Assembly: GCF_041435435.1 (NCBI RefSeq) | Contig: NZ_CP108494.1 | Span: forward strand, 4,002,501-4,066,500 | Direction of reading: 5' to 3' | DNA from: Streptomyces sp. NBC_01241 | GTDB lineage: Bacteria > Actinomycetota > Actinomycetes > Streptomycetales > Streptomycetaceae | Length of the DNA stretch: 64,000 nucleotides | Shown here: piece after piece, positions 26,349 to 34,089 of the stretch | How positions within the stretch are numbered: position 1 is the stretch's first letter | How the letters are laid out: every line of letters begins with the position of its first letter | The notes under the pieces: generated by a model | Seen by the model: the letters and a program-made list of their open reading frames with translations, nothing else | Databases searched by the model: none | Told to the model about the DNA's origin: nothing | Position numbers and translations under genes: made by a program

Positions 26349-27599
26349 TCAGGTCGATCCCTCCACGTAGCTGGGGTCGTGCTTGATCGTGTTCGTCGTC
26401 CCGTTGGGGACGGCGCCGTTGATCGCCCAGGCGAGGCCGGCCAGTCCGATGAGGTTCGAGCTCTGGTCGATCCACCCCGCCGTCTTCGTCCAGATGTTGG
26501 TGAGGCCCGGCAGCTGCTTGAGGACGTCCGGTGTCTTCAACACGCCACCGGGGATGTTCTTCAGCAGGTTCGCGACCAGGTCGCCCGGGTTCTTGAACCC
26601 GGTGAACGACTTGATGGCGGGGACCACGCTCTTGAGGTTGATCTGGATCGCCTTGAGATCGCTCGTGACGGTCTTGAGGGTGTTCGCGATCCCGCCCAGA
26701 TTGGCGATCTTGATCAGGCCGACGCCGCCGAGCACCAGCCCCAGGCCGCTGAGAACCATGTCGAGCACATCCCACTCGCCCGACTGAATACTGTCGACGA
26801 TGTTCATGATGAAGGGGACGGCAGCGGTGACCAGACTGGCGATCGTCAGGACGAGCCCCAGGCCCTGCAATCCGGGGATGAGCATGGCGATGATGCCCAG
26901 GGCGGCGCTGATGAAGCCGAGCACCTTCTTGAAGATGTCCTTGATCTTCTCCCACAGGCTCTTGCCCGGGACCGCCTCGCTCGTCGCCTCGTCCAGGGCG
27001 CGGGCCGCCGTCGAGGCGTCCGTCTCGCGCAGCTCCCGCGCGTCCTCGGCGAGCATGCGGGCGGCGTCGAGATCCCGCTGGGCGCTGTCGGCGCCCCCCT
27101 GCGCCGCGGACTGGTCGTTCCGGGCATTCTCCATGGCCTGCCGCGCACTGCGCCGGGCCGCCTCGTCGTCCGGCGGGGGCGGGTCCGCCGCGTCCAGGCC
27201 GCTGATCACGGACCCCGCCGCGGCGGCGGCATCGGTGGCCCGCTGCAGCCGCTCCTTGGCGTCCCGTCCGTCGACCAGGGCGTTGTCGGCCTTGCGCTGA
27301 TGGTCCCCCAGCTGGTCGGCGTAGGTGTCCAGCGCGCGGGCCGCCTTGTCGTACGAACTGTGCAGCTTCTCCACCTGATCGGCCAGGTCCCCGAGCTTGT
27401 TCCGGAGTTTCTCCATGGCCTTGCCCTCGCCGAGCTGGCTGTTCTTCAGGCCGCTGACGATGGGGAGCGCCTGGTCCGCGTCGTCGGCGACGGACCGGTA
27501 CTGGCCCGCGAGCTTCCCGAGCATCTCCGCATCGCCCGGCGTCGGGTCGTCCGAGAACCCGAAGACCGTCTCCCAGTCGGACACCGCTGGCCGCACCAT
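26349..27599 (-). CDS. Putative T7SS substrate with N-terminal helical and C-terminal hydrophobic region
   Basis: 416 residues beginning MVRPAVSDWETVFGFSDDPTPGDAE, the N-terminus typical of actinobacterial putative T7SS-secreted proteins. Residues 20-125 are long WXG100-like helices (MEKLRNKLGDLADQVEKLHSSYDKAA); 125-225 are Ala-rich coiled coil; 225-320 hold several hydrophobic helices (VLGFISAALGIIAMLIPG, LGLVLTIASLVTAAVPF). The C-terminus has no toxin motif I can recognise and ends with TIKHDPSYVEGST. Transcribed with the two WXG100 genes; probably exported by, or embedded with, the same machine. Confidence 0.75.
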   Translation of the reverse strand: MVRPAVSDWETVFGFSDDPTPGDAEMLGKLAGQYRSVADDADQALPIVSGLKNSQLGEGKAMEKLRNKLGDLADQVEKLHSSYDKAARALDTYADQLGDHQRKADNALVDGRDAKERLQRATDAAAAAGSVISGLDAADPPPPDDEAARRSARQAMENARNDQSAAQGGADSAQRDLDAARMLAEDARELRETDASTAARALDEATSEAVPGKSLWEKIKDIFKKVLGFISAALGIIAMLIPGLQGLGLVLTIASLVTAAVPFIMNIVDSIQSGEWDVLDMVLSGLGLVLGGVGLIKIANLGGIANTLKTVTSDLKAIQINLKSVVPAIKSFTGFKNPGDLVANLLKNIPGGVLKTPDVLKQLPGLTNIWTKTAGWIDQSSNLIGLAGLAWAINGAVPNGTTNTIKHDPSYVEGST

Positions 27600-27609
27600 T
27601 GCCACGCCC

Positions 27610-28308
27610 TCACTTTCCGTTCTCGTCCGTGCCCTGCGGGCTCTGTGCGGCCGGCACAGCCGTGCCCTTGCTCTCGACTTCCACGAAGCGCAGCGTCCCC
27701 GCGATGGCGTCGAACACCTCGAAGAACTGGTCCTTGAGCTCCACATTGGGCGTGGAGCTGGAGACCAGCAGGTATTCCCGGCGGTTCGGGATCGGGAACA
27801 GCGTGTGCAGCAGCGCCGTACGCACCGGCGTGCCCTTGTAGTCGATGTCCTCGATCGAGGCGATCCGCCCGACCGGTCCGACGTCCGGAAGCTCCAGCAG
27901 ATCCACCTCGCGCGGCGGGTACCCGCTGCTCTGCGGGTCCCCGGCCTGCATGCTCGCCCCGAACAGCACCTCGGCCAGATCCGCCGACTGGTCCTCCGGC
28001 ACGGGCATCCGCAGCACGACGGACGTGGCGCTGAGCATCGCGTCCCCGCCGGGGAACCTGACCATCCCCGCCGCTTCGAGCGCCCCCCGGGCGTAGGCCT
28101 CTCGGGCGGTCCGGCGGGTGTCGCGGATCAGGCCGTCGAGCCGCTCGCGGGAGAGTTGCGGAACCCCCTTCGCCTGGTGCTCGATACGGCGGCGGATGGA
28201 CGCGTCCCGGGTGCTCGGGTCGAGGTCCAGATACCACCAGGAGCCGGGGTAGCGCAGCTTGTAGTGCGCGGGCGCCCCCGTAGCCCGGTCCGTGACCGGA
28301 TGCGTCAT
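27610..28308 (-). CDS. T7SS-operon protein of unknown function
   Basis: 232 residues, soluble, no signal peptide: MTHPVTDRATGAPAHYKLRYPGSWWYLDLDPSTRD. The middle has LRMPVPEDQSADLAEVLFGAS and a C-terminal mixed beta region (TALLHTLFPIPNRREYLLVSSSTPNVELKDQFFEVFDAIAGTLRFVE). That pattern (a PsbP/DUF1795-like strand order ending in a helix and a terminal strand) suggests a small cytosolic chaperone-like fold, but this is a guess. It ends 10 bp before the putative substrate starts, so a dedicated chaperone for that protein is plausible. Confidence 0.65.
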   Translation of the reverse strand: MTHPVTDRATGAPAHYKLRYPGSWWYLDLDPSTRDASIRRRIEHQAKGVPQLSRERLDGLIRDTRRTAREAYARGALEAAGMVRFPGGDAMLSATSVVLRMPVPEDQSADLAEVLFGASMQAGDPQSSGYPPREVDLLELPDVGPVGRIASIEDIDYKGTPVRTALLHTLFPIPNRREYLLVSSSTPNVELKDQFFEVFDAIAGTLRFVEVESKGTAVPAAQSPQGTDENGK

Positions 28309-28339
28309 GACGCATGTCCTTTCTGCCAGCAGGCTCTCG

Positions 28340-28636
28340 TCAGGTCTTCTTGGAGTCGTCCAGCACCTTGACGGTCTCGTCGTCCGTCTGCATGAAGGCG
28401 TCGGAGATCTTCTTCGTGTTCTCGGAGAAGACCTTCACGTTGTCCTGCACCTTCTCGTGGCCCCTGCCCCATGCGCCGTCGAAGTCGGCGAGGGAGTCGG
28501 CGAGCGTCGAATCGCCCACATCGTCCTTCGATCCGACGTCGCTGAGCCGCGCGGTGCTGTTGATCCGCTGCCCGATGTCCTCAAGTGACTTGACCGTCTC
28601 GTTCAGGTCGTCAAGCGGGACGCTGATGCGGGTCAT
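28340..28636 (-). CDS. WXG100-family protein (Esx-like)
   Basis: 98 residues from an ATG at 28636 with GAGGAGGAACCG upstream. It has two long helices joined by a short loop with the Trp-Gly turn (DFDGAWGRGHEKV, a WXG variant), and a C-terminal YxxxD/E-like segment replaced by FMQTDDETVKVLDD. Size and pattern fit the WXG100 superfamily of secreted helical hairpins. It probably pairs with the protein at 28703 and is exported by the ATPase at 21848. Confidence 0.85.
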   Translation of the reverse strand: MTRISVPLDDLNETVKSLEDIGQRINSTARLSDVGSKDDVGDSTLADSLADFDGAWGRGHEKVQDNVKVFSENTKKISDAFMQTDDETVKVLDDSKKT

Positions 28637-28702
28637 CGGTTCCTCCTCTCCGGCCGCCGTCCGGTCCCCCCGCAGAAGGGCGGGACCGGACACAAGGGCA
28701 CG

Positions 28703-29002
28703 TCAGCCGATGGAGCCGGACGTCTGGTCGTCGGTGTCGACGAACGCGTCGGCGACCTGCTTGATGAACTCGCTGACGCCCTGCAGGCCCTCGATCGCCT
28801 TGTCGGTGCCGTTCTTGTACTCCTCCCAGAACGGACGGAACTTGCTCTCGGAGCCCGGCGTCGCGTAGGCCGCCTCGACCATCTCGTCCATCTTGGTGTT
28901 GGCCTCGTGGAGGCTCTGCTGCATCAGTTCCTTCTGGTGCTGCAGCCAGGTCGACGCCTCCCGCATCTCTTCCGGGCTGATCTTGATTTTGCCGCCGTCC
29001 AT
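28703..29002 (-). CDS. WXG100-family protein (Esx-like), operon leader
   Basis: 99 residues from an ATG at 29002 (AAGGAACCGGC upstream). The first helix STWLQHQKELMQQSLHEANTK and the second AIEGLQGVSEFIKQVADAFVDTD flank the turn RPFWEEYKNG, where W-x-x-x-x-x-G replaces the strict WXG. The acidic VDTDDQTSGS tail resembles other T7SS export tails. It is the first gene of a leftward operon (28703, 28340, 27610, 26349), so its promoter is in 29003-29171. Confidence 0.85.
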   Translation of the reverse strand: MDGGKIKISPEEMREASTWLQHQKELMQQSLHEANTKMDEMVEAAYATPGSESKFRPFWEEYKNGTDKAIEGLQGVSEFIKQVADAFVDTDDQTSGSIG

Positions 29003-29171
29003 GCCGGTTCCTTCTCTCGTCTCGGGTCGCCGCGGTCGCTGAGCCGCGCACACCGGGCTGTACGGGGCACCCGGCGGGGCGGTTCACGCCTGTTGCGGAA
29101 CAGTGACGAAAGTGGCGGGCCGACGCCCTGATCAGGCCTGCGACCAGGCCTCCATGGCCCGCAACAGCCCA

Positions 29172-29360
29172 TCACCGGCTCCGGAGTGACCGTTCCCTCA
29201 CCGAACCGGAGCAGATGCGTTCCTGACGGTCGGCGCCGGTCTGGTCGTCGTCGTCCGCCTGGGATATCCGGCAGTCGTCCGCCTGGGATATCCGGCAGTA
29301 GATGGCGGCCGGCTCACCGGTGGTACTGGGGAGGCCTCTGGTGGGCTTGTGGCGCGACAC
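29172..29360 (-). pseudogene. Large serine recombinase (integrase), N-terminal remnant
   Basis: Reads MSRHKPTRGLPSTTGEPAA then IYCRISQADD, the catalytic-serine motif (YxRxS), and DDQTGADRQERIC, the start of the resolvase domain of phiC31-type integrases. A 24-bp tandem duplication (29250-29273, 29274-29297) doubles CRISQADD. After RQERIC the frame goes into unrelated sequence and stops, so over 400 residues are missing. Its start is 35 bp from the right junction, the usual place of a serine integrase next to its att site. The enzyme is dead. Confidence 0.85.
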
Positions 29361-29393
29361 GCGAATGAGTTACGAACAAGGGGTGGCCCGGGC

Positions 29394-29395
29394 CA
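29394..29395. other. attR: Right attachment junction (attR crossover dinucleotide CA)
   Basis: Island DNA to the left (GGGGTGGCCCGGGC), aminotransferase codons to the right (ACCGCGAGCCCC, reading T-A-S-P). Position 29393 matches the island arm and 29396 the host gene, so the exchange lies within CA. Confidence 0.8.
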
Positions 29396-29814
29396 CCGCG
29401 AGCCCCGAGCTGGTCACCGCCGTCCGCTCGGCGAAGCAGTTCCTGACGTACGTGTCCGCGGGCCCGTTCCAGTACGCGGTCGCCGAGGCACTGCGCCTGC
29501 CCGACAGCTACTACGACGGGCTGCGCGCCGAGCTGCGGACCAAGCGGGATCTGCTGAGCGACGGCCTCACCGAGGCCGGTTTCGAGGTCTACCGCCCGGC
29601 CGGCACCTACTTCGTCACCACCGACATCCGCCACCTCGGCGAGAGCGACGGCTTCGCGTTCTGCCGGTCCCTGCCCGAGCGGTGCGGGGTCGTCGCCATC
29701 CCGAACGCGGTCTTCTACGACCACCGGGAGCAGGGCGCACCGTTCGTACGGTTCGCCTTCTGCAAGCGTGACGACGTGCTGGCCGAGGCGGTGTCCCGGC
29801 TGAAGCGGCTGTAG
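29395..29814 (+). pseudogene. dapC-type aminotransferase, 3' part, separated from its 5' part by the island
   Basis: 139 codons plus stop: TASPELVTAVRSAKQFLTYV, AEALRLPDSYYDGLR, the EVYRPAGTYFVTTDI strand, and ERCGVVAIPNAVFYD to FVRFAFCKRDDVLAEAVSRLKRL, the C-terminal domain with the substrate Arg. It continues codon for codon from the break at 15317. A short in-frame start (ATG 29366) could express it alone, but it lacks the PLP lysine. Confidence 0.95.
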
Positions 29815-29886
29815 CCGCTGAAGTGACACCGGCGGCTCCGACGGCTGTAGCGGCTGAAGTGACTCCGGCGGCTGAAGCGGAACGCG

Positions 29887-29932
29887 GTCCGGCCCGGGGC
29901 GGTGGTCATGAGACCGCCGCCCCGGGCCGGAC
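29887..29932. terminator. Terminator hairpin of the original aminotransferase gene
   Basis: A 21-bp stem with one mismatch and an ATGA loop (29887-29932), lying between the 3' aminotransferase fragment and the convergent YbjN gene; it would serve both strands. Confidence 0.75.
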
Positions 29933-29951
29933 TGTCACTGCTGTGCGGGGC

Positions 29952-30512
29952 TCAGGCGCCCGGAGGGGTCGGGTCCCCGCCGTCCGTCTTCTCCTCGGCC
30001 GGCGTCAGGCCCAGACGCTCCTGCAGCCACTTGTCGAACTCGATCGAGGCGCGCACCCAGCTGACCGTCGACGAGACGAAGTGCTCCAGGCTGACGCCCG
30101 TACCGATGAGCATCTGCGCCTCACCGATGAGACGGACCGAGACCTCGGTGTCCTCGGAGCCCTCCTCGGGCTCGTGGGTGTGCGTGTAGACCTTGGGCCA
30201 CAGGGTGCGGCGGTTCCAGTCGTCGATCGCGTCGAGAAGGACCGGACGCTGGTCCGCGGCGTGCGGGCGGTCGTAGAACGTACGGACCGAGAAGACCTGC
30301 TGCTCGTCCTCGCCGCGGAACATGAAGTACGTGCGGAAGTCCTCCCACGGCGCCGCGAGGTCGCCCTCGTCGTCGACGACGTACTTCAGCTCCATCTGTT
30401 CGAGGAGCTGCTTGACGAGGTCCTGGTCAGGGACAACGGGGCCCTCGGGTCCTGCGGCCTGCGGTTCGGGCTGGCCCCCGAAATTAGGAATCGAGGACGG
30501 ATCGATGCTCAC
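29952..30512 (-). CDS. YbjN-domain (type III secretion chaperone-like) protein
   Basis: 186 residues from a GTG at 30512 (GAAGGG upstream). The core LVKQLLEQMELKYVVDDEGDLAAPWEDFRTYFMFRGEDEQ...FSVRTFY, LLDAIDDWNRRTLWPKVYTHT and QMLIGTGVSLEHFVSSTVSWVRASIEFDKWL follow the YbjN / Tir-chaperone-like fold. It is cytosolic. It is the conserved neighbour of clpB in Streptomyces, transcribed in the same direction 160 bp downstream; a link with protein quality control is possible but unproven. Confidence 0.85.
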   Translation of the reverse strand: MSIDPSSIPNFGGQPEPQAAGPEGPVVPDQDLVKQLLEQMELKYVVDDEGDLAAPWEDFRTYFMFRGEDEQQVFSVRTFYDRPHAADQRPVLLDAIDDWNRRTLWPKVYTHTHEPEEGSEDTEVSVRLIGEAQMLIGTGVSLEHFVSSTVSWVRASIEFDKWLQERLGLTPAEEKTDGGDPTPPGA

Positions 30513-30670
30513 CGTGTTTTTCCCTTCGTGCGGTTGCCGCCATCCTCTCCCATGGCAGGCGGGGGATGGCAAGCCCGGACGGGCCCGATCCGCCACGAGC
30601 TGACACGCAGCCGGTGCGGACCGGGCCCGTCCGGGACCGTACAGGGTGACCACCACGGGGGCCGGGGCGG

Positions 30671-33256
30671 CTACGACGCGGGGCCGACGCGCAGGCCGTC
30701 CCCGACCCGGTTCACCCGGACGGTCTCCCCGTCCTTGACCTCGCCTGCGAGGATCTCCTTCGCCAGCCGGTCGCCGATCGCCGTCTGGATGAGGCGGCGC
30801 AGCGGCCGTGCTCCGTAGGCCGGGTCGTTGCCCTCCTCGGCCAGCCAGGCCAAGGCCTCCGGCGTGACGTCCAGGGTGAGCCTGCGCTCGGCCAGACGCC
30901 CCGCGAGCCGGTCGATCTGGAGCTTCGCGATGTGCGAGAGCTCGTCGCCGGACAGGGCGGAGAAGACCACCAGGTCGTCGAGCCGGTTGAGGAACTCCGG
31001 CTTGAACGAGGCCCGTACGACCTCCAGGACCTGTTCCTTCTTCACCTCGGGCTCGGTCAGCGGGTCCATCAGGAACTGGCTGCCGAGGTTGGAGGTCAGG
31101 ATCAGGATGGTGTTGCGGAAGTCCACCGTCCGGCCCTGTCCGTCGGTGAGCCGGCCGTCGTCGAGGACCTGGAGCAGGATGTCGAAGACCTCCGGGTGGG
31201 CCTTCTCGACCTCGTCCAACAGGACGACGCTGTACGGGCGGCGGCGGACCGCCTCCGTGAGCTGGCCGCCCTCCTCGTAGCCGACGTAGCCGGGCGGGGC
31301 GCCGACCAGCCGCGCCACGCTGTGCTTCTCGCTGTACTCGCTCATGTCGATGCGGACCATGGCCCGCTCGTCGTCGAACAGGAAGTCGGCGAGCGCCTTC
31401 GCGAGCTCCGTCTTCCCGACACCGGTCGGGCCGAGGAAGAGGAACGAGCCGGTGGGACGGTCGGGGTCGGCGATTCCGGCGCGGGTACGGCGTACCGCAT
31501 CCGACACCGCCCGTACGGCCTCGGTCTGCCCGATGAGGCGCTTGCCGAGCTCGGCCTCCATGCGGAGCAGCTTCTGGGTCTCGCCCTCCAGCAGCCGGCC
31601 GGCCGGGATACCGGTCCAGGAACCGACGACGTCGGCGATGTCGTCCGGGCCGACCTCCTCCTTCACCATCGTGTCCTTGGCGGCCTCCTGCTCGGCCTCG
31701 GTCGCCTCCGCCAGCTCGCGCTCCAGACCGGGGATCTCCCCGTACAGCAGCTTGGAAGCGGTGTCGAAGTCGCCGTCGCGCTGGGCGCGTTCGGCCTGGC
31801 CGTGCAGTTCTTCGAGGCGTTCCTTCAGTTCACCGACGCGGTTGAGGCCCTGCTTCTCCTTCTCCCAGCGGGCGGTGAGGCCGCGCAGCTCCTCCTCCTT
31901 GTCGGCGAGGTCGCGGCGGAGCTTCTCCAGGCGCTGCCTGGAGCCGGGGTCGGTCTCGTTCTTGAGGGCCAGCTCCTCCATGTGGAGGCGGTCGACGGCG
32001 CGCTGGAGTTCGTCGATCTCGACAGGCGAGGAGTCGATCTCCATACGCAGCCGGGACGCCGACTCGTCGACCAGGTCGATGGCCTTGTCGGGGAGGAAGC
32101 GGGAGGTGATGTAGCGGTCGGACAGGGTCGCGGCGGCCACCAGCGCGGAGTCCGCGATGGAGACCTTGTGGTGGGCCTCGTAACGGCCCTTGAGGCCGCG
32201 CAGGATCGCGATGGTGTCCTCGACGCTCGGCTCCGCCACCAGCACCTGCTGGAAGCGGCGTTCCAGGGCGGCGTCCTTCTCGATCCGCTCGCGGTACTCG
32301 TCGAGCGTCGTCGCGCCGACCATGCGGAGCTCGCCGCGGGCCAGCATCGGCTTGAGCATGTTGCCCGCGTCCATGGCGGAGTCGCCGCCGGCGCCCGCGC
32401 CGACGACGGTGTGCAGCTCGTCGATGAAGGTGATGATCTGCCCGTCGCTCTCCTTGATCTCGGAGAGGACGGTCTTCAGCCGTTCCTCGAACTCACCGCG
32501 GTACTTGGCGCCCGCGACCATCGCGCCGAGGTCGAGCGAGACGAGCCGCTTGTTCCGCAGGGACTCGGGGACGTCACCCTTGACGATGCGCTGGGCGAGC
32601 CCCTCGACGACGGCGGTCTTGCCGACGCCGGGCTCGCCGATGAGCACGGGGTTGTTCTTCGTACGCCGCGACAGGACCTGGACGACGCGCCGGATCTCCT
32701 GGTCGCGTCCGATGACCGGGTCGAGCTTGCCTTCCCTGGCGGCGGCCGTGAAGTCCGTACCGAACTTCTCCAGGGCCTTGTACTGACCCTCCGGGTCGGG
32801 TGTGGTCACCCGGCGCCCTCCCCTGCTCTTCTCGAACGCGTCCAGCAGCCTCTTCGCACTGGCTCCCTGAGCGCTCAGGATCTCACCGGCCCGGCCGCCC
32901 TCGGCGGCGATCCCGATCAGCAGGTGCTCGGTGGAGATGTAGTCGTCGCCGAGCTCCTTCGCGCGCTGCGCGGCGTCCGCGATGACGGCGAGCAGCTCAC
33001 GGTTGGGCTGCGGCGGGGCGACGGTCGACCCGGTGACGCTGGGCTCCGCGCCCAGCAGCCGCTCCGTCTCGGTGCGTACGGCGATCTGGTCGGCCTCGAC
33101 GGCGGCGAGCAGGTCGATGATGTTCTCGTTGTCCTCGCCCGCGAGCAGCGCGAGCAGCAGATGCCCGGGGGTCAGATCGGGGTGTCCGTCCTTCACGGCC
33201 CTGCTGGTGGCCGCGTTGATGGCGTCCCGGCTCTTGTTGGTCAGCTCGGCGTCCAC
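30671..33256 (-). CDS. clpB: ATP-dependent disaggregase ClpB
   Basis: 861 residues with the full ClpB plan: N-domain (about 1-145), NBD1 with GEPGVGKTAVVEGLA and ITFIDELHTVVGAG, the middle coiled-coil (about 405-525), NBD2 with GPTGVGKTELAKALA and VVLLDEVEKAH, and a C-terminal D2 small domain with GARPLRRLIQTAIGD. It works with DnaK, encoded 5 kb away, to rescue aggregated proteins. A HAIR element 67 bp before the ATG indicates repression by HspR. Confidence 0.97.
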   Translation of the reverse strand: MDAELTNKSRDAINAATSRAVKDGHPDLTPGHLLLALLAGEDNENIIDLLAAVEADQIAVRTETERLLGAEPSVTGSTVAPPQPNRELLAVIADAAQRAKELGDDYISTEHLLIGIAAEGGRAGEILSAQGASAKRLLDAFEKSRGGRRVTTPDPEGQYKALEKFGTDFTAAAREGKLDPVIGRDQEIRRVVQVLSRRTKNNPVLIGEPGVGKTAVVEGLAQRIVKGDVPESLRNKRLVSLDLGAMVAGAKYRGEFEERLKTVLSEIKESDGQIITFIDELHTVVGAGAGGDSAMDAGNMLKPMLARGELRMVGATTLDEYRERIEKDAALERRFQQVLVAEPSVEDTIAILRGLKGRYEAHHKVSIADSALVAAATLSDRYITSRFLPDKAIDLVDESASRLRMEIDSSPVEIDELQRAVDRLHMEELALKNETDPGSRQRLEKLRRDLADKEEELRGLTARWEKEKQGLNRVGELKERLEELHGQAERAQRDGDFDTASKLLYGEIPGLERELAEATEAEQEAAKDTMVKEEVGPDDIADVVGSWTGIPAGRLLEGETQKLLRMEAELGKRLIGQTEAVRAVSDAVRRTRAGIADPDRPTGSFLFLGPTGVGKTELAKALADFLFDDERAMVRIDMSEYSEKHSVARLVGAPPGYVGYEEGGQLTEAVRRRPYSVVLLDEVEKAHPEVFDILLQVLDDGRLTDGQGRTVDFRNTILILTSNLGSQFLMDPLTEPEVKKEQVLEVVRASFKPEFLNRLDDLVVFSALSGDELSHIAKLQIDRLAGRLAERRLTLDVTPEALAWLAEEGNDPAYGARPLRRLIQTAIGDRLAKEILAGEVKDGETVRVNRVGDGLRVGPAS

Positions 33257-33322
33257 GTGCGCTCTCTCCTCCTTGCGGTGACTGGTCTCTCCACAACACT
33301 GACTTAGTCAACGTGCACAAAG

Positions 33323-33341
33323 TTGAGTCTATTTCACTCAA
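33323..33341. promoter_or_regulatory. HAIR operator (HspR) upstream of clpB
   Basis: TTGAGT, seven bases, ACTCAA: the HspR-associated inverted repeat (consensus CTTGAGT-N7-ACTCAAG) with both outermost bases changed. It lies in the clpB promoter region. Confidence 0.85.
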
Positions 33342-33357
33342 CCTAGTCCATCGCCTC

Positions 33358-33492
33358 TTCCGAGTGCGATTCCGGGTGCGATTCCGAGTGCGATTCCGGG
33401 TGCGATTCCGGGTGCGATATCGAGTCCGGTTCCAGTTCCGACTCCGACTCCGACTCCGACTCCGACTCCGACTCCGACTCCGAGTCCGAGTC
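33358..33492. repeat. Simple-sequence array upstream of clpB
   Basis: Five to six copies of a 12-base unit (GATTCCGGGTGC and variants) followed by seven copies of the hexamer GACTCC. Not coding on either strand by composition. It begins 17 bp beyond the HAIR element, so it may influence the clpB promoter or just be slippage-prone spacer. Confidence 0.85.
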
Positions 33493-33561
33493 AACCGGCC
33501 GGAGAGAACCCCCGCCACCGCAGGGGCGGGCTACGGATGCGCACTCCCTAGCCTGTTCCCC

Positions 33562-33908
33562 ATGGCAGTCGACGTGACCGATCCGAGCCCCGTGGTGCCG
33601 GTGGGCGTGACGTACGAGCCCGCGGCCGGGCTCGCCCGCGTCATCACCGACAAGGGCAGCCGGACAAGGGCAGCCAGAAGGTCGCCGACATCCTGGCCGC
33701 GGGCCCGTCCGGCGCCCGGGTCGCGGCCTGCCGGGTCGGCCGCGGCCGCTGGGCGATCCTGGAGGGCCGCGCGACGGTACACACGGAACCGGGCGTGATC
33801 GCCGACGCGGTGCGCCGCTACGCGGAACGCTACGAACGCACACCGGCACCCAACCCGGACGGGGTCGTCATCGAGATCGCCCTGGACCGGGCGCTCGGCA
33901 GGGCGTGA
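33562..33908 (+). pseudogene. PPOX-class (F420/flavin-dependent) enzyme, frameshifted by a 14-bp duplication
   Basis: Starts MAVDVTDPSPVVPVGVTYEPAAGLARVITDKGS. A 14-bp tandem duplication (33649-33662, 33663-33676) then throws it out of frame; deleting one copy restores QKVADILAAGPSGARVAAC...RWAILEGRATVHTEPGVIADAVRRYAERYERT...VVIEIALDRALGRA, the second half of the split-barrel PPOX fold. The N-terminal strand region (LATLRPDG-type) is also missing, so the gene was already short. A decayed gene. Confidence 0.75.
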
Positions 33909-33960
33909 GCGGGACTTCGGGCTCCGGGCTCCCGGCGCTTGTGGCCCGAGGTTTCCTGGG

Positions 33961-34004
33961 GCTTCCCGGGGGCTTCCCGGGGGCTTCCCGGGGGCTTCCC
34001 GGGG
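33961..34004. repeat. Four tandem 11-bp units (GCTTCCCGGGG)
   Basis: Four perfect head-to-tail copies just beyond the PPOX pseudogene, preceded by a partial one. Each unit holds a CCCGGG core; several alternative hairpins can form. No coding role seen. Confidence 0.9.
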
Positions 34005-34089
34005 CAGCACAACGGCGCCATCGCGTTCAGGTCACGATGACGCCGTTGTGTGGGGGAGTGCCGAGCGACGTGTAACGACGGGGGATCGC

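Larger units (their letters stand above)
15316..29395. mobile_element. 14,078-bp island integrated in the aminotransferase gene
   Basis: Bounded by the CA dinucleotides at 15316-15317 and 29394-29395. Removing 14,078 bp rejoins the aminotransferase in frame with no base lost or gained, giving a 394-codon gene closely matching the intact copy inside the island. Contents from left: intact aminotransferase, degenerate tract, lectin-like surface proteins on a duplicated cassette, dead YbaB-like and EccC genes, sigma factor, T7SS ATPase, substrate, two WXG100 genes, and the 5' remnant of a large serine recombinase starting 35 bp inside the right end, where such integrase genes normally sit. Confidence 0.9.

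Noticed and set aside
29302..29814. A 170-aa independent protein starting upstream of the aminotransferase 3' fragment
   Set aside because: Upstream residues are island DNA antisense to the integrase remnant; only the part from 29395 has homology.
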